DNA of 39,807 bases. Source: Colwellia sp. C1TZA3. Lineage in GTDB: Bacteria; Pseudomonadota; Gammaproteobacteria; Enterobacterales; Alteromonadaceae. Positions 26,673 through 35,994 of this stretch are shown in pieces; position 1 is the stretch's first letter; every line of letters begins with the position of its first letter. The notes beneath the pieces were generated by a model. The model did not search any database. It saw nothing but the letters and a program-made list of their open reading frames with translations, and was not told the DNA's origin. The position numbers and the translations under genes were made by a program. Where the stretch lies: the NCBI RefSeq assembly GCF_007954265.1, contig NZ_VOLS01000038.1, positions 1 to 39,807 of the forward strand, in the 5' to 3' direction.

Positions 26673-26976
26673 TGGTACTTTCTACTTGGCAAACACTTAA
26701 AAGATCTTCAATAAAATAATTAAGTGCACGCTGTTCTATTTTTCTATGTATCACTTGCTGTTCTTCATCCAGCATGTGATACATAGAAGCTGCGCCAAAG
26801 TTTCTCAGGAATATAATATTTATTACAACTCAATTATAAAACCTAAACGGTATTTTGGGTCAAATCATTCTATTAATAATTATGGTTTTAGTCTCGATCT
26901 AAAGTTCTGCTTTGGGTATCACTTCAATTGAACTTGAATTCTAAAACCAGATTTATTGAATTAACTACTAATGTCC
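26673..26976. other. 304-bp convergent intergenic region with a strong hairpin
   Basis: The gap lies between the convergent AraC-type and ThuA-like genes. TCTATGTATCAC (26743-26754) pairs perfectly with GTGATACATAGA (26776-26787), with a further five inner pairs after one mismatch and a 9-base loop. No T run follows. It may serve as a convergent terminator or an RNA-stability element. A 61-codon open frame across it (26746-26931) has no family resemblance and is not called. Confidence 0.5.
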
Positions 26977-27759
26977 TTATTCTAATATCCCTTTACCTGT
27001 TGCTGCCCAATATATCCCACCGTATAAGTGTAGTTTAAAAATAGGATTACTGTGTACTGGGTTTATGTGCCCTAAAGCCGTATAGAATGATCTTCCTCCA
27101 TCAAAATTTTGATACCAAGCAATAGGATGAAAGTCTCCCATACCATTGCCTGTTCTACCATTTCCCCAATCAGAGTGAGTGCTGTAACTGTTTTCATCAA
27201 CCGTTAGAAGGTAGTTTAAATTTTTGCTGTTTTCATCGCCAAAATCGTACCATTCATCTGTCCATAAAATATTATTAGGTACTTGGTTCATCCCAGGGAA
27301 TTTAGTGTTAACAACTTGCATTCTTGCCGTTTGAACTTCAGGGTGAATAACAAAAGTTCTGCCGACTAATTTATGAAACCAAGGCCACTCGTATTCAGTA
27401 TCTGAAGCGCTATGAATCCCCACAAAACCTTTTCCTGATTTTATGTAACGCTTAAAAGCTGCTTGTTGATCATCGTTAAGTACATCACCTGTGGTCATCA
27501 TAAATATAACCACATCTATATCAGCTAAAAACTTATCATTAAAGTACGACGCTTCTTCATGCCAAACCATATTAAAGTGATGTTCTTTGGCGAGTGCTTC
27601 AATATTGGCGACACCTGCAGGTATCGATTTATGGTGCCAGCCACTAGTTTTAGTAAAAAGTAATACGTTAAATTGTTGAGCTACTGTTACAGCAGAAAAC
27701 AGGCTGACAAACATAAAGACGAGTATTTGACATTGAATTTTTCTCGCACTTGTTTTCAT
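26977..27759 (-). CDS. Secreted ThuA-like domain protein
   Basis: This roughly 260-residue protein has a signal peptide (KCQILVFMFVSLFSAVTVAQQ-type hydrophobic stretch after MKTSARK) followed by one ThuA-like (class I glutamine amidotransferase-like, trehalose-utilisation) domain. Typical patterns include NVLLFTKTSGWHHKSIPAG, IDVVIFMMTTGDVLNDDQQAAFKRYI, GKGFVGIHSASDTEYEWPW, HPIAWYQNFDGGRSFYTALGH and HLYGGIYWAATG. ThuA-like domains occur in carbohydrate-catabolism loci, and their biochemical role is not well defined. ATG 27759 is preferred because an AAGG lies upstream at good spacing; a GTG four codons earlier (27771) is possible. It diverges from the Gfo/Idh gene. Confidence 0.85.
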   Translation of the reverse strand: MKTSARKIQCQILVFMFVSLFSAVTVAQQFNVLLFTKTSGWHHKSIPAGVANIEALAKEHHFNMVWHEEASYFNDKFLADIDVVIFMMTTGDVLNDDQQAAFKRYIKSGKGFVGIHSASDTEYEWPWFHKLVGRTFVIHPEVQTARMQVVNTKFPGMNQVPNNILWTDEWYDFGDENSKNLNYLLTVDENSYSTHSDWGNGRTGNGMGDFHPIAWYQNFDGGRSFYTALGHINPVHSNPIFKLHLYGGIYWAATGKGILE

Positions 27760-27937
27760 ATTTTTTAGCACCTTATACTTTCTTATTTAATAAATGATGT
27801 TATAGTTATTTTGACAATAACATGACTTTAAAATCAAGTCATTGTTAATAATTAAAATATATATTTTAACGATTTTAGGTTAACGCTTATTTGAGTTATA
27901 TATTGAAATTCTATTTATTTCAACAGAGGAAATGGGG

Positions 27938-28906
27938 ATGCAAGGTGAAAAATTACGTTGGGGAATTATCAGTACAGGCAACATAGCCAGTGATTTTTGC
28001 GCTGACATGACTTTTGTTGATAACGGTGAGCTTGTTGCTGTAGGTTCAAGAAATATAGAAAACGCACATGCTTTTGCCGACAAATTTAGCATTACTAATG
28101 CCTACGGCGATTACCAATCTGTTTATGATGATCCGAATGTCGATATTATTTATGTAGCAACGCCGCATAATTTACATTTTGAGAATGTACGTGACGCATT
28201 AATGGCGGGTAAACATGTTTTGTGTGAAAAACCTATTACCATCAGCAGTGAAGAAAGCCAGCAACTATTTGATTTAGCCAAGCAAAAGCAATTGTTTTTG
28301 ATGGAAGCTATGTGGACATATTTTTTACCTGCCATTGTTAAAGCACAACAGTGGGTAGCACAAGGACGCATTGGTAAAGTTAAACAGATCAAAGCTGACT
28401 TTGGTTATCCTATGCCTTATCAGCTTGAGTCGCGTGTCTATAGAGAAGATTTAGCCGGTGGTTGTTTGTTAGATATGGGGATTTATCCTTTAGCTATTTC
28501 GACCTTATTTACAGACGCTGAGCTAGATAATTTTTATGTTAAACCACAGTTTGCACCGAATGGTGTTGAAGATGATTTAGTGATATTAGCAAATGCGGGT
28601 GATGTTCATCTTACGTTAGGTACGTCGTTCCAATGTAAACTACATAATTGGGCAATTATTATTGGCGAAAAAGGTTCGGTAGTTATTCCTGATTTTTGGC
28701 GTGCTAAAAGTTGTGAGCTATATCATTCAGACGATTTAGTTAATAGCTTCCAAGATAACCGACAAAGTATCGGCTTAAATTACGAAGCACAAGCGGCGGG
28801 TGAAGCAGTTTTAGCTAATAAGTTAGAACATCCAAATATGCCTCACGCGGTTAGCCAACAATTACAAAAACAAATGGAAGCCATAAGAAGTACATATATA
28901 AAATAG
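27938..28906 (+). CDS. Gfo/Idh/MocA-family oxidoreductase, xylose/dihydrodiol dehydrogenase-like
   Basis: This 322-residue NAD(P)-dependent oxidoreductase has an N-terminal Rossmann fold (RWGIISTGNIASDFCADM, residues 5-24; VDIIYVATPHNLHFENVRDAL) and the family motif GKHVLCEKPITI with the catalytic-type Lys. The C-terminal domain begins at FLMEAMWTYFLPAI, a pattern shared with dimeric dihydrodiol dehydrogenases and NADP-dependent D-xylose 1-dehydrogenases. In this locus it may oxidise xylose to xylonolactone; that is inference. ATG 27938 is preferred because AGAGGA lies 7 bp upstream, whereas the earlier in-frame ATG at 27932 is too close to it. A relic of a close paralogue is at 10467-10944. 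It is followed 95 bp later by the sugar symporter. Confidence 0.87.
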   Translation: MQGEKLRWGIISTGNIASDFCADMTFVDNGELVAVGSRNIENAHAFADKFSITNAYGDYQSVYDDPNVDIIYVATPHNLHFENVRDALMAGKHVLCEKPITISSEESQQLFDLAKQKQLFLMEAMWTYFLPAIVKAQQWVAQGRIGKVKQIKADFGYPMPYQLESRVYREDLAGGCLLDMGIYPLAISTLFTDAELDNFYVKPQFAPNGVEDDLVILANAGDVHLTLGTSFQCKLHNWAIIIGEKGSVVIPDFWRAKSCELYHSDDLVNSFQDNRQSIGLNYEAQAAGEAVLANKLEHPNMPHAVSQQLQKQMEAIRSTYIK

Positions 28907-29001
28907 TAATAAGCAGATCATAAAAATAAGCTGGCGCTATAAGCCGCTAATAAAAATTAAAAAAGTATAAAAAAGATCGATTAACGATCGGGGGTATTAA
29001 A

Positions 29002-30456
29002 ATGTTAAACAATAACCAAACGGATAACGGTGCACAAAGCCTTGTCGATGTAGAACTTACGATGAAAGAAAATAAGTTATTTATCTTCTTAATTTGTGTT
29101 GTTGCAACCATAGGTGGTTTTCTATTTGGTTTCGACAGTGGTGTAATTAACGGTACAGTTGACGGCTTAAGGCTTGCCTTTAATTCAGATAGCGTAGGTA
29201 CAGGCTTTAACGTAGCTAGTATGTTGCTTGGTTGTGCTATAGGTGCTTTTGTTGCCGGTAGCTTAGCCGATAAGCTAGGTCGTAAAACTATACTGATTAT
29301 TACAGCCGTCTTATTTATCGTAAGTGCTTATGGTTCAGGTGTTTCAATTAGCTCTTTCGAGTTTGTTATTTACCGTATTATTGGTGGTTTTGCTGTCGGT
29401 GCTGCGTCTGTTTTAGCGCCTGCTTACATCAGTGAAATTGCACCTGCTAAGTATCGCGGTACGTTAGCAACTATTCAGCAAGTCGCTATTATTTCTGGTT
29501 TGTTTTCAGCATTTGTTAGTAACTATTATTTAGCTGATATAGCAGGTATTTCAACGGCAGTTTTATGGATGGATTTAGAAGCTTGGCGTTGGATGTTTTG
29601 GATAGAATTATTACCTGCTTTAGTTTTTTTAATCGCTTTATTATTTATACCTGAAAGCCCTCGATTTTTAGTATTAAAACAACGTGAAGATCAAGCTTTA
29701 TCCGTACTTAAACGTTTATATGGTGCAGAGTATGCACAAAGTAAACTTAGCGAAATTCAAGCGTCATTCAATGAACATAATCATCAACCAACTTTTAAAG
29801 ACTTATTAAATAAAAAAACCGGTGGAGTTCGCAAAGTCGTTTGGGTAGGTATTGGTTTAGCAACATTACAGCAGCTAGTAGGTATTAACATTGTATTTTA
29901 TTATGGTGCAATACTTTGGCAAGCCGTTGGTTTTTCAGAATCAGACGCCCTACTTATTAACATCTTAAGTGGTGGTGTAAGTATTGCCGCCTGTTTTGTC
30001 ACTATGTATTACATAGACAAAATAGGCAGAAAACCTTTACTACTTATCGGCTCAATCGGAATGACAATAACGCTAGCTACTTTAGTTGCTTCTTTCATGA
30101 CAGCTGATGTAGGTGCCTCAGGTAACTTAATTTTAGGCTCTATGGGTGTTGTTGCATTGATTTCAGCAAACGCTTATGTGTTCTTTTTTAACCTTTCATG
30201 GGGCCCGGTAATGTGGGTGTTGCTCGGTGAAATGTTCCCTAACCAAATACGAGGCTTAGGTTTAGCGGTAAGTGGCTTTACTCAGTGGACAGCCAACTTT
30301 GCTGTTACCATGATGTTTCCTATCATGCTTGGTTCAATTGGCTTAGCAGCAGCGTATAGCTTTTATGCTCTGTTTGCCGGCCTTTCAATAATCTTCGTTC
30401 TTAAATTTGTGAACGAAACCAAAGGTAAAGAGCTAGAACAAATGGATGGCTTGTAA
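29002..30456 (+). CDS. Sugar/H+ symporter of the MFS sugar-porter family (XylE-like)
   Basis: This 484-residue twelve-helix transporter of the sugar porter family probably imports D-xylose or a related pentose with protons. Signatures in order are GGFLFGFDSGVINGTV in helix 1, GSLADKLGRKTILI between helices 2 and 3, RIIGGFAVGAASVLAPAYISEIAPAKYRGTLATIQQ, the PESPRFLVLKQRE loop motif, QQLVGINIVFYYG in helix 7, DKIGRKPLLL, and GPVMWVLLGEMFPNQIRGLGLA. The C-terminus ends in the typical NETKGKELEQM. A GGGGGTATTAAA sequence precedes ATG 29002. Its place between the oxidoreductase and GH43 genes supports uptake of the GH43 product. Specificity is inferred. Confidence 0.92.
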   Translation: MLNNNQTDNGAQSLVDVELTMKENKLFIFLICVVATIGGFLFGFDSGVINGTVDGLRLAFNSDSVGTGFNVASMLLGCAIGAFVAGSLADKLGRKTILIITAVLFIVSAYGSGVSISSFEFVIYRIIGGFAVGAASVLAPAYISEIAPAKYRGTLATIQQVAIISGLFSAFVSNYYLADIAGISTAVLWMDLEAWRWMFWIELLPALVFLIALLFIPESPRFLVLKQREDQALSVLKRLYGAEYAQSKLSEIQASFNEHNHQPTFKDLLNKKTGGVRKVVWVGIGLATLQQLVGINIVFYYGAILWQAVGFSESDALLINILSGGVSIAACFVTMYYIDKIGRKPLLLIGSIGMTITLATLVASFMTADVGASGNLILGSMGVVALISANAYVFFFNLSWGPVMWVLLGEMFPNQIRGLGLAVSGFTQWTANFAVTMMFPIMLGSIGLAAAYSFYALFAGLSIIFVLKFVNETKGKELEQMDGL

Positions 30457-30576
30457 CCTCTTTATTTGGCTTTACCACCCTATTAAATTTCTTATTAAAT
30501 AACTTAGTAAGACATAAAAATGCTTAAATCCATTTTTATGTCTACTAGATTTTTCGCCCAAAAATCGGAGAAACAT

Positions 30577-31743
30577 ATGAAAATTAAAACACATCCTGTT
30601 AAGTTAGCTGTTGGGCTGACATTAGCTTTGACAATAAGCTTAAGTGTTAATTCAAACGATATGAGCACTGAAAAACAGCTAGTAAAAGCAGATAATGAAC
30701 ATAAAAAAAGCATGCCCCTTGAGCTTAAAAGTCATTTGCCTGAAGATTTATTTCCTCAAAAACCGTTAGTTACGCACATCTATACGGCTGATCCTTCTGC
30801 CCATGTATTTAATGGGAAATTGTATATTTACCCGTCTCACGATATTGAAAGTGGTGTTGTTAGAAACTCATCTGGCGGACATTTTGACATGCGCGATTAT
30901 CATGTGTTCTCAATTGATGAAGTGAATGAAAACACTCAGCCTAAAGTTGTTGATCACGGACTAGCATTGCATGTAGATCAAGTTCCATGGGCAACCAAAC
31001 AAATGTGGGCGCCAGATGCTGCCGAAAAAGATAGTAAGTATTATTTATATTTTCCAGCTAAAGACAAAGACGACATTTTTAGAATAGGTGTAGCAATTGC
31101 TGATACACCAACCGGACCTTTTGTGCCTGAAGCTAAGCCAATAGAGAATGCTTACAGTATTGACCCGTCAGTATTTCAAGATGACGATGGCTCATATTAC
31201 TTATACGTTGGCGGCATTATGGGAGGACAATTACAACGTTGGCAAACCGGTAGTTACATAGAAGAAGATAAATACCCTGCTGATGACGAACCTGTTTACA
31301 TGCCTAAAATAGCTAGGTTAAATGCTGATATGAAAAGCTTAGCGCAACCATTACAAGACGTTGTGCTACAAGATGAATTTGGACAACCGATTCTACAAGG
31401 TGACTTTGACCGCAAGTTTTTTGAAGCTGCTTGGGTACATAAAATTAAAGAGACTTACTACTTTAGTTATTCAACAGGTCATTCACGCTTTATTCAATAT
31501 GGCACATCGAAAAGCCCATACGGGCCATTTACTTGGAAAGGCAAAGTACTTGAACCGGTTTTAGGTTGGACTAATCATCACTCAATCGCAGAGTTCAAAG
31601 GTAAATGGTATTTATTCTTCCATGATACCTCGCTAAGTGACGGAAAAACCCATTTACGTAACATTAAAATGGTTGAGTTAATTCATAACCCTGACGGGAC
31701 TATTCAAACAGTTGATGCTTATTTAGGCGAGATCAGCGAATGA
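30577..31743 (+). CDS. Secreted glycoside hydrolase family 43 (beta-xylosidase/arabinofuranosidase type)
   Basis: This 388-residue protein has a signal peptide (MKIKTHPVKLAVGLTLALTISLSVNS) and a five-bladed-propeller GH43 domain. The three expected carboxylates are visible: base Asp72 in YTADPSAHVFNGKLYIY, pKa-modulating Asp196 in YSIDPSVFQDDDGSYYLY, and acid Glu283 in FFEAAWVHKIKETYYFSYS. GH43 enzymes remove xylose or arabinose from xylan-type oligosaccharides. ATG 30577 is chosen over an upstream in-frame ATG at 30520 because it has CGGAG at good spacing and starts a clean signal peptide. It is followed directly by a small exported protein, and it would feed the symporter upstream. Confidence 0.9.
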   Translation: MKIKTHPVKLAVGLTLALTISLSVNSNDMSTEKQLVKADNEHKKSMPLELKSHLPEDLFPQKPLVTHIYTADPSAHVFNGKLYIYPSHDIESGVVRNSSGGHFDMRDYHVFSIDEVNENTQPKVVDHGLALHVDQVPWATKQMWAPDAAEKDSKYYLYFPAKDKDDIFRIGVAIADTPTGPFVPEAKPIENAYSIDPSVFQDDDGSYYLYVGGIMGGQLQRWQTGSYIEEDKYPADDEPVYMPKIARLNADMKSLAQPLQDVVLQDEFGQPILQGDFDRKFFEAAWVHKIKETYYFSYSTGHSRFIQYGTSKSPYGPFTWKGKVLEPVLGWTNHHSIAEFKGKWYLFFHDTSLSDGKTHLRNIKMVELIHNPDGTIQTVDAYLGEISE

Positions 31744-31772
31744 TTTATTTTAATAAAATACAAGGAACACAT

Positions 31773-32459
31773 ATGAAGAATTCACTTTTAATGGCTGCAC
31801 TTGTTTTAGCTGATTTTGGTTGTTCTCAAGCCGATAAAGCAACAAATGAATCGACAAATAGTTTGCAGGCTAAAACAGTAAATTCTGAAGGGATTGAAGC
31901 GAAAACCCAAGTAAAAAATCAATCGAATAAAATAAAAGCTTCAAGTACTTATACAATGAATAGTCTGGCGCTAACGGATCCAAACGACATTATACATCTA
32001 CCCGATGTAGAAAAAGTACTCCTCGCCAATAGTGATTTTACTTTACATGAACAAAACTCAAGCAATGCTATATTTTATGATGACCCAAAAACTGACTCAC
32101 TAGGCATAGATGCCGCTAATTTAGATTTTCGAACGCAATATGCAATAGCGAGTTACACCTTAGGCGCAGAAGAAGAAGGCGACTTTGAGCTTGGTTTTGT
32201 ATCTTTATCTGAATTTGATGGCGAAAGTCACTACAAGTTGTTTTTAAATGATAAATTAGTAGGGGATTTTACCAACCCAAGAACTGAGCTAGATTTTCAT
32301 GAAGTGTATTTCAAAACAGGAAAAGTGTTTTCTTTACAAGCAGGCGACGAAATTAAAGTTGAAGCAATTGTCGCTTCTAATGGTTTAATACCAGAAGACG
32401 GTGGTTATGCTTGGGCAAGAGGACGTTGGAGAGCTGTAACTTTATTATCAATTGAATAA
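31773..32459 (+). CDS. Exported protein of unknown function, probable lipoprotein with beta-sandwich-like domain
   Basis: I do not recognise a family. ATG 31773 has AAGGA at good spacing and gives about 228 residues. An upstream in-frame ATG at 31740 overlaps the GH43 stop. The N-terminus MKNSLLMAALVLADFGCSQ looks like a lipoprotein signal with an imperfect lipobox ending at Cys18. A Ser/Thr/Asn/Lys-rich linker of about 45 residues follows. The rest is a compact domain rich in alternating hydrophobic and acidic strands (ASYTLGAEEEGDFELGF, YKLFLNDKLVGDF, LQAGDEIKVEAIV, YAWARGRWRAVTLLSIE). That would fit a carbohydrate-binding-module-like jelly roll, which is inference only. It is co-transcribed with the GH43 gene. 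Confidence 0.7.
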   Translation: MKNSLLMAALVLADFGCSQADKATNESTNSLQAKTVNSEGIEAKTQVKNQSNKIKASSTYTMNSLALTDPNDIIHLPDVEKVLLANSDFTLHEQNSSNAIFYDDPKTDSLGIDAANLDFRTQYAIASYTLGAEEEGDFELGFVSLSEFDGESHYKLFLNDKLVGDFTNPRTELDFHEVYFKTGKVFSLQAGDEIKVEAIVASNGLIPEDGGYAWARGRWRAVTLLSIE

Positions 32460-33074
32460 TAAAACAGATGAGCCTGAAATAACTTGTACTTAATATTGTG
32501 CAAGTTATTCTCTTTGAGAAACAACAAATTTTCAGATTTTAATCATTTCTCTATTTCCTAAAGGAAGAGTTCTCTAAATTTTTTTCTTATACTTTGAACT
32601 CTTAACATAACATCCATGTTTTAAAGCAAACGCCTTGTTCACCTAGGTAATGGAATAGCAATCAACAGTCTCGAATTTTTTTATTTATCGAGGCCCACTT
32701 TTTCTTTCCCCATTTCATTTGAAAGCTCAAGTGATAATTTTTTAGTACGCCATAGTGTTAATTCCAGCATAAATCTCTCCACTAATTATGCAGCACAGAC
32801 TGCCCGTTTTCATCTATAACGTTAATACATCCTTGAGATATTATTTAACCCTGAAGCCAACTTAGCGTCACCATGTTCTACTTAATATTCTGTATATGTT
32901 GCTTCTTGCTGACTTTTTGTTGAGGTATATTTACTCATACCTATCTTCCTGATAAGTTTTGATCAAGTAGTGGCTTCCGTGTTTGTGTTTGCGTTAATTT
33001 ATCATTTTCATTTTTACGCTTTTATCGTCAAAAAAATAGGGTGCTATAAGTTGATTAAAAACTGCAAAAAATAT
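32460..33074. other. 615-bp intergenic region: terminator-like hairpin, then no recognised gene
   Basis: AATAACTTGTAC (32478-32489) pairs with GTGCAAGTTATT (32498-32509) with one G-T pair and an 8-base loop, followed by CTCTTTG. It fits as a terminator of the GH43 transcript. From about 32650 to 32940 the minus strand shows several short open pieces, such as MSKYTSTKSQQEATYTEY (32938-32882, with an AGGAAG upstream) and LELTLWRTKKLSLELS. They suggest a decayed coding region, but I cannot name it. Confidence 0.5.
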
Positions 33075-34382
33075 CTACGGTTTTCGGTGAAGATCAAGTA
33101 CTCCATATTGACGCAAAAAGTCAGCGTGCATTGGTAAACCTTCTACCGTCGAATTGATGTGCTCTTGTAAGTCGTTAAACGCTTGACGTAAGTTATCATC
33201 TTTAATTAAGCGACCCATTTGATGATACCCTTCAACTTTAATGCCCTGTCCCAACATGACTTGATTCCAAGAATCAACACGAAAGAGATCGAGATCATTT
33301 TTAAACGCTATAGAGGTTCTTTTATATAGCTCCAACCTATGTTGAAGTGAGTCTGGAATGTCCATCGTTGCAACGTGTTGCCAAAAAGGCTCCGACCGTC
33401 GATTCAAGTTGTAATGCAAAATGATGAAGTCTCTAATGCTATCTACCTCACCATCAACATAGTTGTTGAAATGCGTTTGCAACACTTCGTCCATGCCATT
33501 AAAAGGAAACATTTGAACTAATCGTGTTGCTGAAATTTGACTAAGATGAATACTGGTGGATTCAAGAGGTTCAAGAAATCCACTAGAAAGACCGATAGCC
33601 ACACAATTCTTAAACCATGTTTTATTACGTTTACCTGTTTTAAATTTTAGTAAGCGCGGCTGGGAGACCATATCTCCCTCAAGATTGTCGGTTAATAACT
33701 GAAGCGCGTCTTGTTCGGAAGTATAGTCACTGCAAAAAACCAAGCCATTTCCCACTCTATTTTGTAGTGGGATCCGCCATTGCCAACTGGCATCATGCGC
33801 AATAGATTTTGTATACGGCGGAATTTCCTTTTTACCTTCGGTTTGTACTGCCCAAGCACTGTTCATAGGTAACCAATGTGACCAATCTTCAAAACCTACT
33901 CCCAAGGCACCATTGATCAGTAATCCTTTGAAGCCAGTACAATCTATAAATAAATCCCCCTGAACACTCGTACCATTTTTTAAAACAAGGTTGCTAATGT
34001 GCCCATTTTCACTATCCATAGCTATGCTTTCAATTGTGCCCTCTATTCGCTTAACACCTCGTTTTTGACTCAATTCGCTCAAAAATGAGGCGTATAAACC
34101 TGCATCTAAATGATAGGCATAGTTAGCTTTATCTTTATCAAATTTTCCTGCTTTAGCTGCTTGAAGTTCGAAGCAGTAATCTTGCAGTTCGCCCCCCCAG
34201 CCTAGTGAGCTTGCATGTTGCCAAAGGTGCTGAAAGTCACCCATCCAAGTGGAACGACCAATCTGACCAAAGGCATGGAAGTAGCGCTCGCCTATATCCC
34301 CCCAATTGCTAAATTCGATACCCAATTTGAACGTCGCCTGAGTTTTTCGCATAAACTCTTGCTCGTCTACGCCAATAAGACG
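33075..34382 (-). pseudogene. Flavin-dependent halogenase family gene, 5' end missing
   Basis: About 435 codons match the four halogenases at the left end: RLIGVDEQEFMRKTQATFKLGIEFSNW with the catalytic-type Lys, then WQWRIPLQNRVGNG, SSGFLEPLESTSIHL and an intact C-terminus. The first ~70 residues, which would carry the GGGxAGW FAD loop and VGVGEAT, are absent. Homology stops near 34382 and the neighbouring sequence encodes the recombinase-like gene. An ATG at 34352 could start a 425-residue product, but without the FAD loop it should not bind FAD normally. No trace of the missing 5' end was found in the window, so this is a truncation at an insertion or recombination junction. Confidence 0.85.
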
Positions 34383-35935
34383 ATATAATACAAAGTGGTA
34401 GGTGAATCAAATTCACTATTAGCTAACATCAATGCTGCATAGCCACTGTCATATTGTTCAGTTATTTTATCAAAAAGAGTTGCCCTAACAGCTGCTGGTG
34501 TAATCCTTCGATATACCTTATTGTTATCCGTCCACAAAGGTCTTAAAAAACTTGCTAGTGCCGCATCAAGCGTATTACCCTTCTCTTTAAAGCAAAGCTC
34601 CTTAATGGTCATTGGTGTCGTCGTAATCAATTTATTTAATGCTAAGACAAGTTGTTTAGGCAGAGGTAACATTAACCAGTCGCTATGTGTTGCCAGTAGC
34701 TTTGTTTGCTCTGGGGTTGGTTTATAAGCAGAAGGCATTTCAATACTGCGTCGCCACCAAGTTCCCGATGCAAGGTCAATAAAATCACTATTGATGTCGG
34801 TCAATTGTGGCGATTTTGAATAGATATTAATACCTAAAATCTCAGTAAACGGTTTAGACGTTAAAAATACAAGTGTGGCAAAAATCACGGTTGGATCTAT
34901 TAAGTGCTCTAACCTAGATTCTAGATATGCAACAAGTTCAACAACTTCATGTTTAGCTAAAGCAATACTCCTCCAAGGTAAGTGTTTTTTTTCAATTAAA
35001 CTTAAACGGCTTCCATAAATAGCCGCCGAATTTTTAGTTCGATGATCAAGTTCAACATTTCCTGGTGAAATAACGTCAACAAACTCAATAACAGACTCAT
35101 CAATATCAAGTTTATCGTTAATACCTAATGTCGAAATAAAGCCACTATTTATATAAGTACCATTACCCGTTTCAATAATTCGTTTTGAAAAAAGATTTAA
35201 TGTTCCTGTTATATAATCAGAAGTGTCTTCAGTGTGTTGTTCTGACTGTTGAGACTGTATTATTCTAGCAAAAGGCTGATCTTCATAAAAATCTGACCAA
35301 GCTCTTAAATACTGATCTTGAAAAGCAATGTACTTTCCGTCTGTTAGAGTAATAAGCAGTTTATATAATTTATCGTAATTTAGGTTTTTAAGGCTAATAT
35401 GAACCTTAAACTCACTATCACATGCAATGATTTTTCGTAATGTATTAGCAGCATTAGTTAATAATGTATCCTTTTTATGTAATTCCCATTGATTATATAT
35501 TGAGATTTGAAACAGCATAAAATTAAGTAAAAAAAGAAGGGGCTTTTGATTGTCTTTAATAGAGAGACCAAATTGCTGACAAAACAATGCTGCTACAGGA
35601 TATTCTTCAATACGACCATAAATAGGGTTTTTAGACGTGTATTTTTCTTTATTTAATTGGGCGATAAAAGATTCTAACGTTTTAACTTTACTAATCGCCG
35701 AATTCAAATTAATAATTTCTATATTAATTTTATCTGGCCATTCAATAGACTTAATCGAGTTTAAGGTATCATCTAATCTTAATAGTACTTGGCAAAGATT
35801 AGTTAATTCGGGCGTGAGATATAGTGCTTTAATTGCCTTAATTAAACTCGTTGATTCTTTATCATTTAAGCAACTTAAGTACTCTTTAATGACTGAGTTT
35901 TTTAATAGCAACTCTGATGTCCAAATTATTTCCAA
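34367..35935 (-). CDS. Divergent tyrosine-recombinase/integrase-like protein, C-terminus fused to target DNA
   Basis: This 522-residue protein has no clear family match from memory. The C-terminal 45 residues read RRITPAAVRATLFDKI...YAALMLANSEFDSPTTLYY, which follows the tyrosine-recombinase pattern of box II (H/P-x-x-R), an LGH-like LAN and the TT--Y catalytic Tyr. KPTPEQTKLL and LPLPKQLVLALNKL before it resemble integrase core segments. The box I Arg is not obvious (LTSKPFTEILG). The start is a TTG with AAGG ten bases upstream; no ATG is available nearby. The last ~5 residues and the TAG stop come from halogenase DNA read out of frame, so the native C-terminus may be lost. It lies 59 bp after hipA on the same strand. 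Confidence 0.5.
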   Translation of the reverse strand: MEIIWTSELLLKNSVIKEYLSCLNDKESTSLIKAIKALYLTPELTNLCQVLLRLDDTLNSIKSIEWPDKINIEIINLNSAISKVKTLESFIAQLNKEKYTSKNPIYGRIEEYPVAALFCQQFGLSIKDNQKPLLFLLNFMLFQISIYNQWELHKKDTLLTNAANTLRKIIACDSEFKVHISLKNLNYDKLYKLLITLTDGKYIAFQDQYLRAWSDFYEDQPFARIIQSQQSEQHTEDTSDYITGTLNLFSKRIIETGNGTYINSGFISTLGINDKLDIDESVIEFVDVISPGNVELDHRTKNSAAIYGSRLSLIEKKHLPWRSIALAKHEVVELVAYLESRLEHLIDPTVIFATLVFLTSKPFTEILGINIYSKSPQLTDINSDFIDLASGTWWRRSIEMPSAYKPTPEQTKLLATHSDWLMLPLPKQLVLALNKLITTTPMTIKELCFKEKGNTLDAALASFLRPLWTDNNKVYRRITPAAVRATLFDKITEQYDSGYAALMLANSEFDSPTTLYYIVLLA

Positions 35936-35994
35936 CCTATTTTTACCTTATGTTGTTTATTTTAATTATTATTTAATACGGTAATACCAAGAGA

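Noticed and set aside
26746-26931. 61-codon frame after the AraC-type gene
   Set aside because: It starts inside the hairpin at 26743-26787, has no ribosome-binding site and a composition like random AT-rich DNA.
32882-32938. 18-codon minus-strand frame MSKYTSTKSQQEATYTEY with an AGGAAG upstream
   Set aside because: Too short and surrounded by other broken frames; possibly the head of a decayed transposase or regulator, but no identity could be supported.
34521-34727. Plus-strand frames antisense to the recombinase-like gene
   Set aside because: Shadow frames without ribosome-binding sites or family resemblance.
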